A stretch of 64,000 nt of DNA from Planctomycetota bacterium (GTDB lineage Bacteria > Planctomycetota > Phycisphaerae > Phycisphaerales > UBA1924): NCBI GenBank assembly GCA_018242625.1, contig JAFEBO010000012.1, positions 1 to 64,000 on the forward strand, written 5' to 3'. Below are positions 24,285-33,929 of the stretch, piece by piece (position 1 is the first letter of the stretch; every line of letters starts with the position of its first letter). Below the pieces are notes generated by a model, which saw only the letters and a program-made list of their open reading frames with translations, was not told the origin of the DNA and did no database searches. A program made the translations under genes and the position numbers.

Positions 24285-25468
24285 CGCCCCACCTCCACGA
24301 TGTTGTCTTTCCTGGCGGCTTCGCGGAGAACCTTCGACGCGGCGGCGCCTCCGGGCGAGACCTTGGCGTTGACCCGGCCGGCCATCGCCGAGAAATCGGC
24401 ATCTGTGTTTGCCTCGAGGGGCATGTCTCCGAAGACGCCGTCCGGGCCGCACGAAACGATGGCGTATTCGGTGCCCCGGAGTTCGGGCTGGAGTCGCGGA
24501 TTGCCGACGAGGGCGGGGATACGAAGACGATCGATATCGTCCTCATCCTTGAGAGCGCCGTTGGCATCGCGCGTCTGATAGGCCGAGACGGTTCCCAGGC
24601 CGTGCGGATCGCGCGAATCCTGGGCCTTCCAGCGGTAGTAGCGGTACGGCTTGCCGCCCGGAGAGACCAGGCGGAAACCGGTGCGCACGGTTCCGGTGCT
24701 GGTGGTCACGCTGATGTTGTTGTCGGCCTGGAGCTTGGGAGAACCCTTGGAGGTATCGATCAGCGGGGGATAAACTTTGCCCTGCTGACTCAGCTGCCTC
24801 GCGCCCGTTCGTGTTTTTTGCACGGAAGAGTCGAAGGAGCCGTTCTCCCTGGGCTCCCACATCCCCGGTCCCTCCACGCCATCGGCGGCGGCGGGCAGCG
24901 CGCCGACGAGGTAGTACGCAAGCGAATAGTCGCTGAAGCGCCGGTCGGGCTGCGTGTTCATCGAGTCGCCGCTGCGGAAGTCGGCGGAGAGATTGGGACC
25001 GCTGAAGGTTCCGCTGAAACCTTCGAGGTATCCGGGCCGGTAGGTCGCGCCCGCCATGTATCCCTGGGAGTTGAGCTTGTTTGCCGCCCAGTACGGCGAG
25101 GTCGGATCCGCGTAGTTCCACGAAAGGTCGCTGCCATAGGCGTTGACAAAGCACTGCGGACCGGCGACCACGTAACGGTTCGGAGTCACCGATGAATTCC
25201 AGGTAGCCACCGGCGGGAGCGTGTTGTTGCCGGAAGCGTCCTCCTCGTGCAGCGCGAGCGGGGGCAGGAATCCGAACTCCTGCTTAAAGGCCTGCACGGC
25301 CTGGTTCATCGTCACCACGGTCTGGCGCTCCGCGGTTTCCTTGGCGGTCCGCATCGCCCGGCCCACCGCGATGGTGACGAGCGAGATGAGGATGCCGATG
25401 ATCGCGATGACGACCAGGAGCTCGATGAGCGTGAATCCGCGTGAAGTTGTCCGGCGATCAGGGTGCAC
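24281..25468 (-). CDS. GspG-like pseudopilin
   Basis: Leader TTSRGFTLIELLVVIAIIG (Gly -1, Phe +1, Glu +5), then a helix and TVVTMNQAVQAFKQEFGFLPP, a common GspG/pilin-type continuation. I chose the GTG at 25468 because GGAG sits seven bases upstream; this gives 395 residues. The open frame continues to 26218, but that part is the antisense-frame shadow of gspF. First pseudopilin after gspF, with a 59-nt gap, and coupled by ATGA to the next gene. Larger than typical GspG (about 140), so a major pseudopilin role is uncertain. Confidence 0.75.
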   Translation of the reverse strand: MHPDRRTTSRGFTLIELLVVIAIIGILISLVTIAVGRAMRTAKETAERQTVVTMNQAVQAFKQEFGFLPPLALHEEDASGNNTLPPVATWNSSVTPNRYVVAGPQCFVNAYGSDLSWNYADPTSPYWAANKLNSQGYMAGATYRPGYLEGFSGTFSGPNLSADFRSGDSMNTQPDRRFSDYSLAYYLVGALPAAADGVEGPGMWEPRENGSFDSSVQKTRTGARQLSQQGKVYPPLIDTSKGSPKLQADNNISVTTSTGTVRTGFRLVSPGGKPYRYYRWKAQDSRDPHGLGTVSAYQTRDANGALKDEDDIDRLRIPALVGNPRLQPELRGTEYAIVSCGPDGVFGDMPLEANTDADFSAMAGRVNAKVSPGGAAASKVLREAARKDNIVEVGR

Positions 25469-25527
25469 TCGAAAACTCCGTTGTTGCGGGCGCGAACTGT
25501 CATGCCCGCGGGGACTCTTGCGCGGGC

Positions 25528-26826
25528 TCAACCGCCGCCGCCGCCCTGGAGGGACTGGATCATGCTGACGAGGGGGAGGAACATGGCGACGACGATGGTG
25601 CCGACGATGCCGCCCAGGACGACGACCATGAGGGGTTCGAGCAGCGAGACGAGGGAGGCGACCGCGACGTCGACCTCTTCGTCGTAGTTGTCCGCGATTT
25701 TGAGGAGCATCTTGTCCATCTCGCCGGTTTCTTCGCCGACGTCGATCATGTTGACCACGATGGCATCGCAGGTCTTGCTCTCTCGCAGCGGCGAAGCGAA
25801 GCTCTCGCCCTCCCGGATCGAGTCGTGCACCTTGGTGAGAGCCTTCTCGAAGACGTAGTTGCCGCTGGTTTCGGCGGTGATCTTGATCGCCTCGAGGATC
25901 GGCACGCCCGCGCCGATGAGCGTGCCCAGCGTGCGGGTGAAGCGTGCGATGGCGGTTTTCTTGAGCATGCTGCCGAAGATGGGCAGGCGGAGGAGCAGCC
26001 AGTCGGTGATCGCCTTGCCCGGGCCGCTGGCGCGGATGAGCTTCCAGGCGATGAAGATGAAGATCGGGGACGGGAGCACGACCAGCGCTCCGGGGATGCT
26101 CTGCCCCGGGTTGGTGCCGGCGATCCAGCGGCTGCCTTCCATGAGCAGGGTGGTGAGCATGGGGAGCTTCACGCCGAAGTCTTTGAAGATTTCTTCGAAC
26201 TTCGGGATGATGAACCACATGATGAACGTCAGGATCAGCACGGCGATGATGATGACCGCGATCGGGTAGACCATCGCGCCCTTGATCTTGCGCTTGAGCT
26301 TCTCGGCTTTTTCCATGAACTCGGCAAGACGCTGGAGGATCAGGTCCAGCACGCCGCCGATCTCGCCCGCGTTCACCATCTTGGTGTAGAGCTTGTCGAA
26401 GGCCCTGGGATACTTGCTCATGGCCTCGGAGAGCGAGGCGCCGCCTTCGACTTCCTCGCAGACGCCCGAGAGCGTGTTCTTCATCGCGCCGGGCTTTTGC
26501 TGCTGCTCAAGAATCTGAAGCGAACGGAGCAGGGGCAGGCCGGCGTCCTGCAGCGTTGAGAGCTGCCGGGTGAAGGTGGTGAGCTGCTTCTGCTTCACCC
26601 GCCCGAAGCCCCGGCCGCCCTTTTTCTTGGGCTTGGCCTTCTTGCCGGGCGCCGCGGCGCCGCCCTTGGCGGCGTCCTTCTTCGACGCCTTCTGCTCGGC
26701 GACGTTGGTCGGGAAGAGCCGCTGGCTCTTGATCCGCGCAATCGCCTCTTCCTTGCTGGCAGCTTCGACGGTGCCCTTGGTGGGCTTGCCGGCGTCGTTC
26801 ATCGCTTCGTATGCAAACGTTGGCAT
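25528..26826 (-). CDS. Type II secretion/type IV pilus inner membrane platform protein GspF/PilC
   Basis: A 432-residue platform protein with two T2SSF domains (about 75-200 and 285-410) and three or four membrane helices (AVIIIAVLILTFIMWFII; LVVLPSPIFIFIAWKL; VVVLGGIVGTIVVAMFLPL). The start MPTFAYEAMNDAGKPTKGTV is typical of the family. An Ala/Lys/Gly-rich linker (about 46-72) separates it from the first F domain. It couples the cytoplasmic ATPase to pseudopilin assembly. It lies 18 nt after the gspE/pilB gene. Confidence 0.93.
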   Translation of the reverse strand: MPTFAYEAMNDAGKPTKGTVEAASKEEAIARIKSQRLFPTNVAEQKASKKDAAKGGAAAPGKKAKPKKKGGRGFGRVKQKQLTTFTRQLSTLQDAGLPLLRSLQILEQQQKPGAMKNTLSGVCEEVEGGASLSEAMSKYPRAFDKLYTKMVNAGEIGGVLDLILQRLAEFMEKAEKLKRKIKGAMVYPIAVIIIAVLILTFIMWFIIPKFEEIFKDFGVKLPMLTTLLMEGSRWIAGTNPGQSIPGALVVLPSPIFIFIAWKLIRASGPGKAITDWLLLRLPIFGSMLKKTAIARFTRTLGTLIGAGVPILEAIKITAETSGNYVFEKALTKVHDSIREGESFASPLRESKTCDAIVVNMIDVGEETGEMDKMLLKIADNYDEEVDVAVASLVSLLEPLMVVVLGGIVGTIVVAMFLPLVSMIQSLQGGGGG

Positions 26827-26844
26827 GGGGCAGCGCTCCCGGGA

Positions 26845-28581
26845 TCACTCTTCGGAAATCGTCTCTCTTACAACTTCGTCGATCGTCGTCACACCGTCGT
26901 AGATGGAAAGCAGACCCGACTCGCGCAGGGTCCGCATTCCGCGCTTCTTGGCGTGGTGACGCAGAATGGATGTGTTGGAGTTCTTCATGATCATCTCGCG
27001 GGCCTCGTCGTCGAGCGTCATGATTTCATAGAGAGCCTGGCGGCCCTTGTAGCCGGAGCCGTTGCAGCGATCACACCCCTTGCCGCGGGCGAACCGGCGG
27101 CCCCGGACAGCATCCGTGGTCAGCGACAACTCCATCAGTTCCTCTTCGGAGGGCGTATAGAACTCCTTGCAGTTGGCGCAGACCTTCCGGACGAGGCGCT
27201 GGGCGATGATGCCTTCCAGAGTCGCCGTGAGAAGGAAGGCTTCAAGACCAAGGTCGAGCAGACGGAGCACCGAGCTCGGCGCGTCGTTGGTGTGCAGCGT
27301 GCTCAGCACAAGGTGGCCCGTGAGCGAGGCCTGCACCGCGATCTGCGCGGTTTCAAGGTCGCGGATTTCGCCGACCAGGATGATGTCGGGATCCTGACGC
27401 AGGAACGACCGCAGCAGCTTCGCGAAGGTCGTGCCCGTCTCGGTGTTCACCTGGCACTGGCACAGGCCGTCGATGTCGTACTCGACCGGGTCCTCGGCGG
27501 TCAAAATCTTGGTCTGGATGTCGTTGAGTTCCGCGAGCGCCGCGTAGAGCGTGGTTGTCTTGCCCGAACCCGTCGGTCCGGTCACGACCACGATGCCGTT
27601 TGGCTTATTGATCAGCCGGCGGACGGTCACCGAATCTTCTTCGCGGAGACCAAGGCGATCGAGCGAGAGCTCCACGTTGCTCCGGTCCAGCACACGCATG
27701 ACCACGCTCTCGCCCCACATCGTCGGCAGCACGGCCACGCGCAGGTCGACCGGGTTGCCGCCGATCGTGAGTTCAATGCGGCCGTCCTGAGGCAGGCGGC
27801 GCTCCGCGATGTCCAGGTTGGCCATGACCTTTACGCGGCTGGTGATCGCCGGCCCGAGCTGCTTGGGCGGGGGGACCATCTCGTAGAGCACGCCGTCGAT
27901 GCGGTAGCGCATCTTGAACTCGTTCTCGAACGGCTCAAAGTGAATGTCCGAAGCCCGGTCCTTGATCGCCTGCAGCAGCACGAGGTTGAGCAGTTTGATG
28001 ACTTGGTTGTCTCCGGCCATCTCGACCAGGGCGTCGATGTCGATCGACTCGCCGCCACGCCCGCCAAGGCTCTTGATCCGCTCGTCGCTGGCGAGTTCGC
28101 TGACGACGTCGGTGATCGACTCCTGCTTGGAGAAGTGCTTGGAGATCAGCGCGTCGATGGCGGCGGGATCCCCCACCACCGCGTCGACATTTCCGCCCAG
28201 CAGCAGGCGCAGGTCGTCGACGGCGCGGAAGTTGTCCGGCGACTTCATCGCGATCTTGAGCCGCTTGCTGACCTTGTTGTATTCGAGGGGGATGACCTCA
28301 TAGCTCCGGACGCTTTCGGCGGGAATGACCTCGAGAACTTCCTCGGGAAGTTCAAATCCGCCAAGGTCCATATAAGCCATGCCCGCCTGCCCGGCGAGCG
28401 CTTCGAGCACGTCCCGCTGAGTGCAGTAGTTCAGTTCGACCAGAAGCTGACCGATCGGCACCTTTCGCGTCTGCTGAATCGCGAGGGCCTCGTGCACCTG
28501 ATCACGTGTCACCTTGCCCAGCTTGGTGAGCACACGGCCGAGCTTGCGGCCTTTCATCTCTGAGGGATCGATGGATGGCAT
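26845..28581 (-). CDS. GspE/PilB assembly ATPase (paralogue next to gspF)
   Basis: A 578-residue filament assembly ATPase. N-terminal MshEN-like T2SSE_N domain (about 10-150, LGRVLTKLGKVTRDQVHEAL), Walker A GPTGSGKTTT at 335-344, Asp box TAEDPVEYDIDG, Walker B DPDIILVGEIRD, His box GHLVLSTLHTNDAPS, and a four-cysteine zinc site CANC/CDRC near the C-terminus. The ATG at 28581 has GGAG five bases upstream, so the longer frame from 28644 is rejected. It heads the unit gspE-F-G-H-I-J-K after a 289-nt upstream gap. Confidence 0.94.
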   Translation of the reverse strand: MPSIDPSEMKGRKLGRVLTKLGKVTRDQVHEALAIQQTRKVPIGQLLVELNYCTQRDVLEALAGQAGMAYMDLGGFELPEEVLEVIPAESVRSYEVIPLEYNKVSKRLKIAMKSPDNFRAVDDLRLLLGGNVDAVVGDPAAIDALISKHFSKQESITDVVSELASDERIKSLGGRGGESIDIDALVEMAGDNQVIKLLNLVLLQAIKDRASDIHFEPFENEFKMRYRIDGVLYEMVPPPKQLGPAITSRVKVMANLDIAERRLPQDGRIELTIGGNPVDLRVAVLPTMWGESVVMRVLDRSNVELSLDRLGLREEDSVTVRRLINKPNGIVVVTGPTGSGKTTTLYAALAELNDIQTKILTAEDPVEYDIDGLCQCQVNTETGTTFAKLLRSFLRQDPDIILVGEIRDLETAQIAVQASLTGHLVLSTLHTNDAPSSVLRLLDLGLEAFLLTATLEGIIAQRLVRKVCANCKEFYTPSEEELMELSLTTDAVRGRRFARGKGCDRCNGSGYKGRQALYEIMTLDDEAREMIMKNSNTSILRHHAKKRGMRTLRESGLLSIYDGVTTIDEVVRETISEE

Positions 28582-28760
28582 ATGGACTCCGAAGGGCAGA
28601 GCGTCCTCTGCCCAGTTCCTTCCGACCCAAACCCACCCCTTCACTGACCCGCCGACCCGGCGGCTGCCCTTCCCGCTTCCCCATGCTCAACCCCGCGAAG
28701 AGCATGGAGCGGACCCGGCCGAGCAGGGCGCACCGGACGATGCTCCCACACGTTCGCATG

Positions 28761-28784
28761 TTTTTGACGCTTTGGCGTCAAAAA
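28761..28784. repeat. Perfect 10-bp inverted repeat in the pilT-pilB gap
   Basis: TTTTTGACGC (28761-28770) and GCGTCAAAAA (28775-28784) with a TTTG loop. The T run is on the 5' arm and the A run on the 3' arm in either direction, so no U-tract follows the stem and it is not a standard terminator. It may be an operator or an RNA hairpin. The rest of the 289-nt gap (28582-28870) shows no gene. Confidence 0.6.
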
Positions 28785-28870
28785 ACCAGCGATTCACGCA
28801 AATTCAGCGATGCGACACAGACAATTCTGACTACTGACTAGCCTCTTTTGCCACCCTTTGGGGAGGCTGT

Positions 28871-29992
28871 TCAGGTCTTTCCGATGTCGTCGTCTTCGTC
28901 CAGATCGGTGCGGCCGATGGTGCGTCCGAGCTTGTGCACCTTGTCCCGCAGGTCGCCGGGGTTCTTGGACTTGTCGATCATTTCTTCGGCCGAAATCTTA
29001 CCGGACGTGTAGAGGGTCCAGAGGTGGTCATCCAGGAGCTGCATGCCGAACTTCTTGCCGGTCTGGATGGCCGAGTCGATTCGGAAGGTCTTGCCTTCGC
29101 GGATCAGGTTGGCGATGGCCGGGGTGACCACCAGGAACTCGTACGCCGCCACCATGCCGGGCTGGTCGACGCGGCTGAGGAGCTGCTGGCTAAGGACGCA
29201 GATGAGGGCGGTTGAGAGCTGCACTCTGATCTGGTTCTGTTGGGTGACCGGGAAGGCGTCGACCAGACGGTCGATGGTCTTGGCGGCGCCGGTAGTGTGC
29301 AGGGTTCCGAAGACCAAGTGGCCGGTTTCGGCGGCGCGGACGGCGGCTTCGATGGTTTCAAGGTCGCGCATTTCGCCGACCAGGATCACGTCGGGGTCCT
29401 GACGGAGCACGCGGCGGAGGGCCTCGGCGAAGCTGGGGACGTCGTTGCCGACTTCGCGCTGGTTGACGATCGATTTTTTGTGCTTGTGGTAGTACTCGAT
29501 CGGGTCTTCCATCGTGACCAGGTGGCGGTCCATGGTCATGTTGATGAAGTCGATCATGGTCGCCAGCGAGGTGGTCTTGCCGGAGCCGGTGGGGCCGGTC
29601 ACGAGGAACATGCCTCGGGGGCGACGGATCAGTTCCTGGCAGATGGGTGGCAGACCGATCTGCTCAAAGGTGAGAAGGCGGTTGGGGATCTGACGCAAGA
29701 CGATGGCCAGATCGCCACGCTGGCGGAAGACCGAGACGCGGAAGCGGGCGGCCTCGCCGTAGGCGAAACCGAAGTCGGTGCCGCCTTCTTCCTGGAGTTC
29801 CTGCTGGTTGCGCTCGGGCGTGATGGCCTTCATGAGCGAGACCATGTCGTCGGAATCGAGGACCTTTGTGGCGAGGTTGCGGAGGTGGCCGTGCAGGCGG
29901 ATGGTGGGCGGGCGGCCGACGGTCAGGTGGAGGTCGCTGGCGCCCTGCTTTACCACCGTGTCAAGGAGACGATCGATCTGCATCGTGGACAT
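28871..29992 (-). CDS. pilT: PilT pilus retraction ATPase
   Basis: A 373-residue hexameric retraction ATPase. GASDLHLTVGRPP (17-29), Walker A GPTGSGKTTS (133-142), Walker B DPDVILVGEMRD, His box GHLVFGTLHTTGA, and the retraction-specific AIANLIREGKTF box near 274-285, closely matching PilT's AIRNLIRE. The ATG at 29992 has GAGG seven bases upstream. It sits between two pilB-type genes on the same strand, which argues for a retractable type IV pilus and not a pure type II secretion system at this locus. Confidence 0.94.
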   Translation of the reverse strand: MSTMQIDRLLDTVVKQGASDLHLTVGRPPTIRLHGHLRNLATKVLDSDDMVSLMKAITPERNQQELQEEGGTDFGFAYGEAARFRVSVFRQRGDLAIVLRQIPNRLLTFEQIGLPPICQELIRRPRGMFLVTGPTGSGKTTSLATMIDFINMTMDRHLVTMEDPIEYYHKHKKSIVNQREVGNDVPSFAEALRRVLRQDPDVILVGEMRDLETIEAAVRAAETGHLVFGTLHTTGAAKTIDRLVDAFPVTQQNQIRVQLSTALICVLSQQLLSRVDQPGMVAAYEFLVVTPAIANLIREGKTFRIDSAIQTGKKFGMQLLDDHLWTLYTSGKISAEEMIDKSKNPGDLRDKVHKLGRTIGRTDLDEDDDIGKT

Positions 29993-30118
29993 TGGAAAAC
30001 CTCAGGCGTTTGACACGAGCGGAACTCGTGAGGGGACTCGGGATTCCGGGCGATCGACAGTCTTGGCGGGCTGAAAGGTCCGTTCGCCCGTGCCAAGGGG
30101 CGGGCGAAAGGCGGCGGG

Positions 30119-31846
<1,728 letters not shown>

Positions 31847-32139
31847 GGGTTTTGTGCAGGTCCTGAGAGCCGGCCAACGCCTGCGGGGGGAAGAAAGGAG
31901 CGACCGCCCGAGGCGCGGAATTCTTTGCCGCGCAGGCCGCCTACGCACGGCCCTGACAGTGTCAAGAGTAGCAGCAAAGACCCGCACGAAAACGGACAAT
32001 CAGGGGGCGGAAATCCGGTGTGTGGCCGGACGACCCGATACGCGTCGTGGGCGGACCGGTTGCATGCCGTGGCGGCGCTGGAACGGCGCATTACCGCGAA
32101 TTGGGGCGCGCGGCCCGTGAGGGAAGCGAACAATTGAGA

Positions 32140-33885
32140 ATGGCAGACCGGCCGACTCGAAGACACGACAGGCACGAGGGAGATGGACCGCGGAAGGGCG
32201 AACCGGCGTCAAGGCCGCGGGGGCTGGCGCGCGGCGTCCGCATTGTCTTCGAGGATCCGGACATCCTTGTGGTGGACAAGCCGTGCGGCATGCTGTCGGC
32301 CTATGTGGGCAAACCGCGAGGAGAGGGGTATGAGGGAGACGATCTTTTTTCGCTGGTGAAGCGGCACGTCCGAAGCCAGGCGAAGGGGCGCACCCGGCAG
32401 CGCCAGCCCGTGTATGTCGTTCACAGGCTGGACAGGGAAGTTTCGGGGCTCATGGTCTTTGCCAAATCCGATCGGGCGATGCACTGGCTCAAGGAAGACC
32501 TCCGGGCCCGGCGGGTGCAGCGTCATTATCACGCCGTTGTTGAGGGCGAATTGCCCATAACCGGCGCGGGGTCGTCGGGAACGATCCAGAGTTATCTGCG
32601 TGAGAATGAGAAGGGCGTCGTGGAGAGCGTGCCCGCGCCGGCCACGACTTCCAGGCGAGAGGGCGAATCGAGCGACGTCAAGGTGGCGGTGACGCACTGG
32701 CGGTGCGTGCTGGCGGGACGGGGGCACTCGCTTCTGCAGATCCGGCTCGAAACGGGGCGCAAGAACCAGATACGCGTCCATATGAAAGAGATGGGACACC
32801 CGATCTGCGGCGACCGGCGTTACGGATCCTCGGAAGATCCCGCCGGCAGGGTCTGCCTGCACGCCGGAGAGATTTCATTCGCGCACGGGTTTACCGGGCA
32901 GAGCATCCGGCTCAAGAGCCCGATCCCGCGTGAGTTCTTTCGGATTGTCGGCGCGGGACGGGATGACGTCAGCGCAGTGGAAGGGAAAGAGCCGGAACGC
33001 GTCGTGCAACCCGCGCCGGTTGCGCGAGAGAGCGGCTGGGATCATGTTGCCTCGTGGTACGACAACCTGATCGAAGAAGGAAAGAGCGATCACTTCGAGC
33101 GTGTGATCATCCCCGGTGCGCTGCGGCTGACGGGCCCGCGGGAGGGGCAACGGATTCTCGATGTGGCGTGCGGACAGGGCGCCTTTTGCCGCGTGCTGGC
33201 CGGGCAGGGCGCGCGCGTGACGGGAATTGATATCTCGCCGCGGCTTATCGAGGCGGCCCGCAGGGGGGCGGGTCGTGATGGAGACCGGAGCAGATTCGAG
33301 GTGGTGGATGCGAGAGAACTGGAACACGCGGTCCTGTCCGGCGGCGCGTTCGATTGCGTGACCTGCCTGATGGCGCTCATGAATATCGAGCCGCTCGCCC
33401 CGGTTTTTCACGGGATCCGTTCGAAGCTCGCGCCCGGCGGAAAGTTTGTCTGCGTCATCCTGCACCCGGCGTTTCGCGCTCCGGGGCAGACGAGCTGGGC
33501 GTGGGATGCGCCGGCACGAACCGCTGAGAGGCCGGGATCCGCGCGTCCGAGGCAGGGCCGGCCCGACCGAGGAAAGCTCGCGAGTGAAAAAGACAGGCAA
33601 TACCGGAGAGTCGACGGGTATCTGTCGCCGGCGGAGCACAAGATCGTCATGAATCCGGGCGCTGCTTCGAGCGGGGCCGAGGCGATCACGACGACAACCT
33701 ATCACCGACCGCTCCAGACGTACATGCGTCTGCTCGCGGATGCGGGGTTCGTGCTTGAGGCACTCGAAGAGTGGCCGAGCGCACGCCAAAGCCAGCCCGG
33801 CCCGCGGGCTGCAGAAGAGAATCGAGCCCGGCGCGAGATCCCGATGTTTCTCGCGCTGCGCGCGGTCCACCGTGGCAACCCCTAG
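32140..33885 (+). CDS. RluA-family pseudouridine synthase fused to a SAM methyltransferase
   Basis: One uninterrupted 581-residue frame holds two enzymes. Residues about 35-260 are an RluA/RsuA-superfamily synthase: LVVDKPCGML, the catalytic-Asp motif VHRLDREVSGLMVFAKS, and the late motif ETGRKNQIRVHM. Residues about 285-575 are a class I methyltransferase with ILDVACGQGAFCRVLAGQGA, GIDISPRLIE and an LKLAPGG-like post-motif. A basic linker (R/K/Q/P-rich) joins the parts. The ATG at 32140 is chosen; the upstream frame to 32020 is not conserved-looking. The fusion suggests pseudouridylation and methylation of the same RNA, but substrate and modification are inference. The 293 nt between it and the divergent pilB contain no gene. 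Confidence 0.85.
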   Translation: MADRPTRRHDRHEGDGPRKGEPASRPRGLARGVRIVFEDPDILVVDKPCGMLSAYVGKPRGEGYEGDDLFSLVKRHVRSQAKGRTRQRQPVYVVHRLDREVSGLMVFAKSDRAMHWLKEDLRARRVQRHYHAVVEGELPITGAGSSGTIQSYLRENEKGVVESVPAPATTSRREGESSDVKVAVTHWRCVLAGRGHSLLQIRLETGRKNQIRVHMKEMGHPICGDRRYGSSEDPAGRVCLHAGEISFAHGFTGQSIRLKSPIPREFFRIVGAGRDDVSAVEGKEPERVVQPAPVARESGWDHVASWYDNLIEEGKSDHFERVIIPGALRLTGPREGQRILDVACGQGAFCRVLAGQGARVTGIDISPRLIEAARRGAGRDGDRSRFEVVDARELEHAVLSGGAFDCVTCLMALMNIEPLAPVFHGIRSKLAPGGKFVCVILHPAFRAPGQTSWAWDAPARTAERPGSARPRQGRPDRGKLASEKDRQYRRVDGYLSPAEHKIVMNPGAASSGAEAITTTTYHRPLQTYMRLLADAGFVLEALEEWPSARQSQPGPRAAEENRARREIPMFLALRAVHRGNP

Positions 33886-33929
33886 CCCGGAGATCCTGAG
33901 AGCTTCAACGCCTACGTGTGCTCAAAGCC

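Noticed and set aside
26219..28563. Plus-strand frames opposite the filament ATPase and platform genes (for example 26953-28563)
   Set aside because: Antisense shadows without family motifs; the ATPase and GspF on the other strand are certain.
28502..28759. 85-codon frame in the pilT-pilB gap
   Set aside because: No conserved pattern; it mostly overlaps the ATPase start region in another frame.
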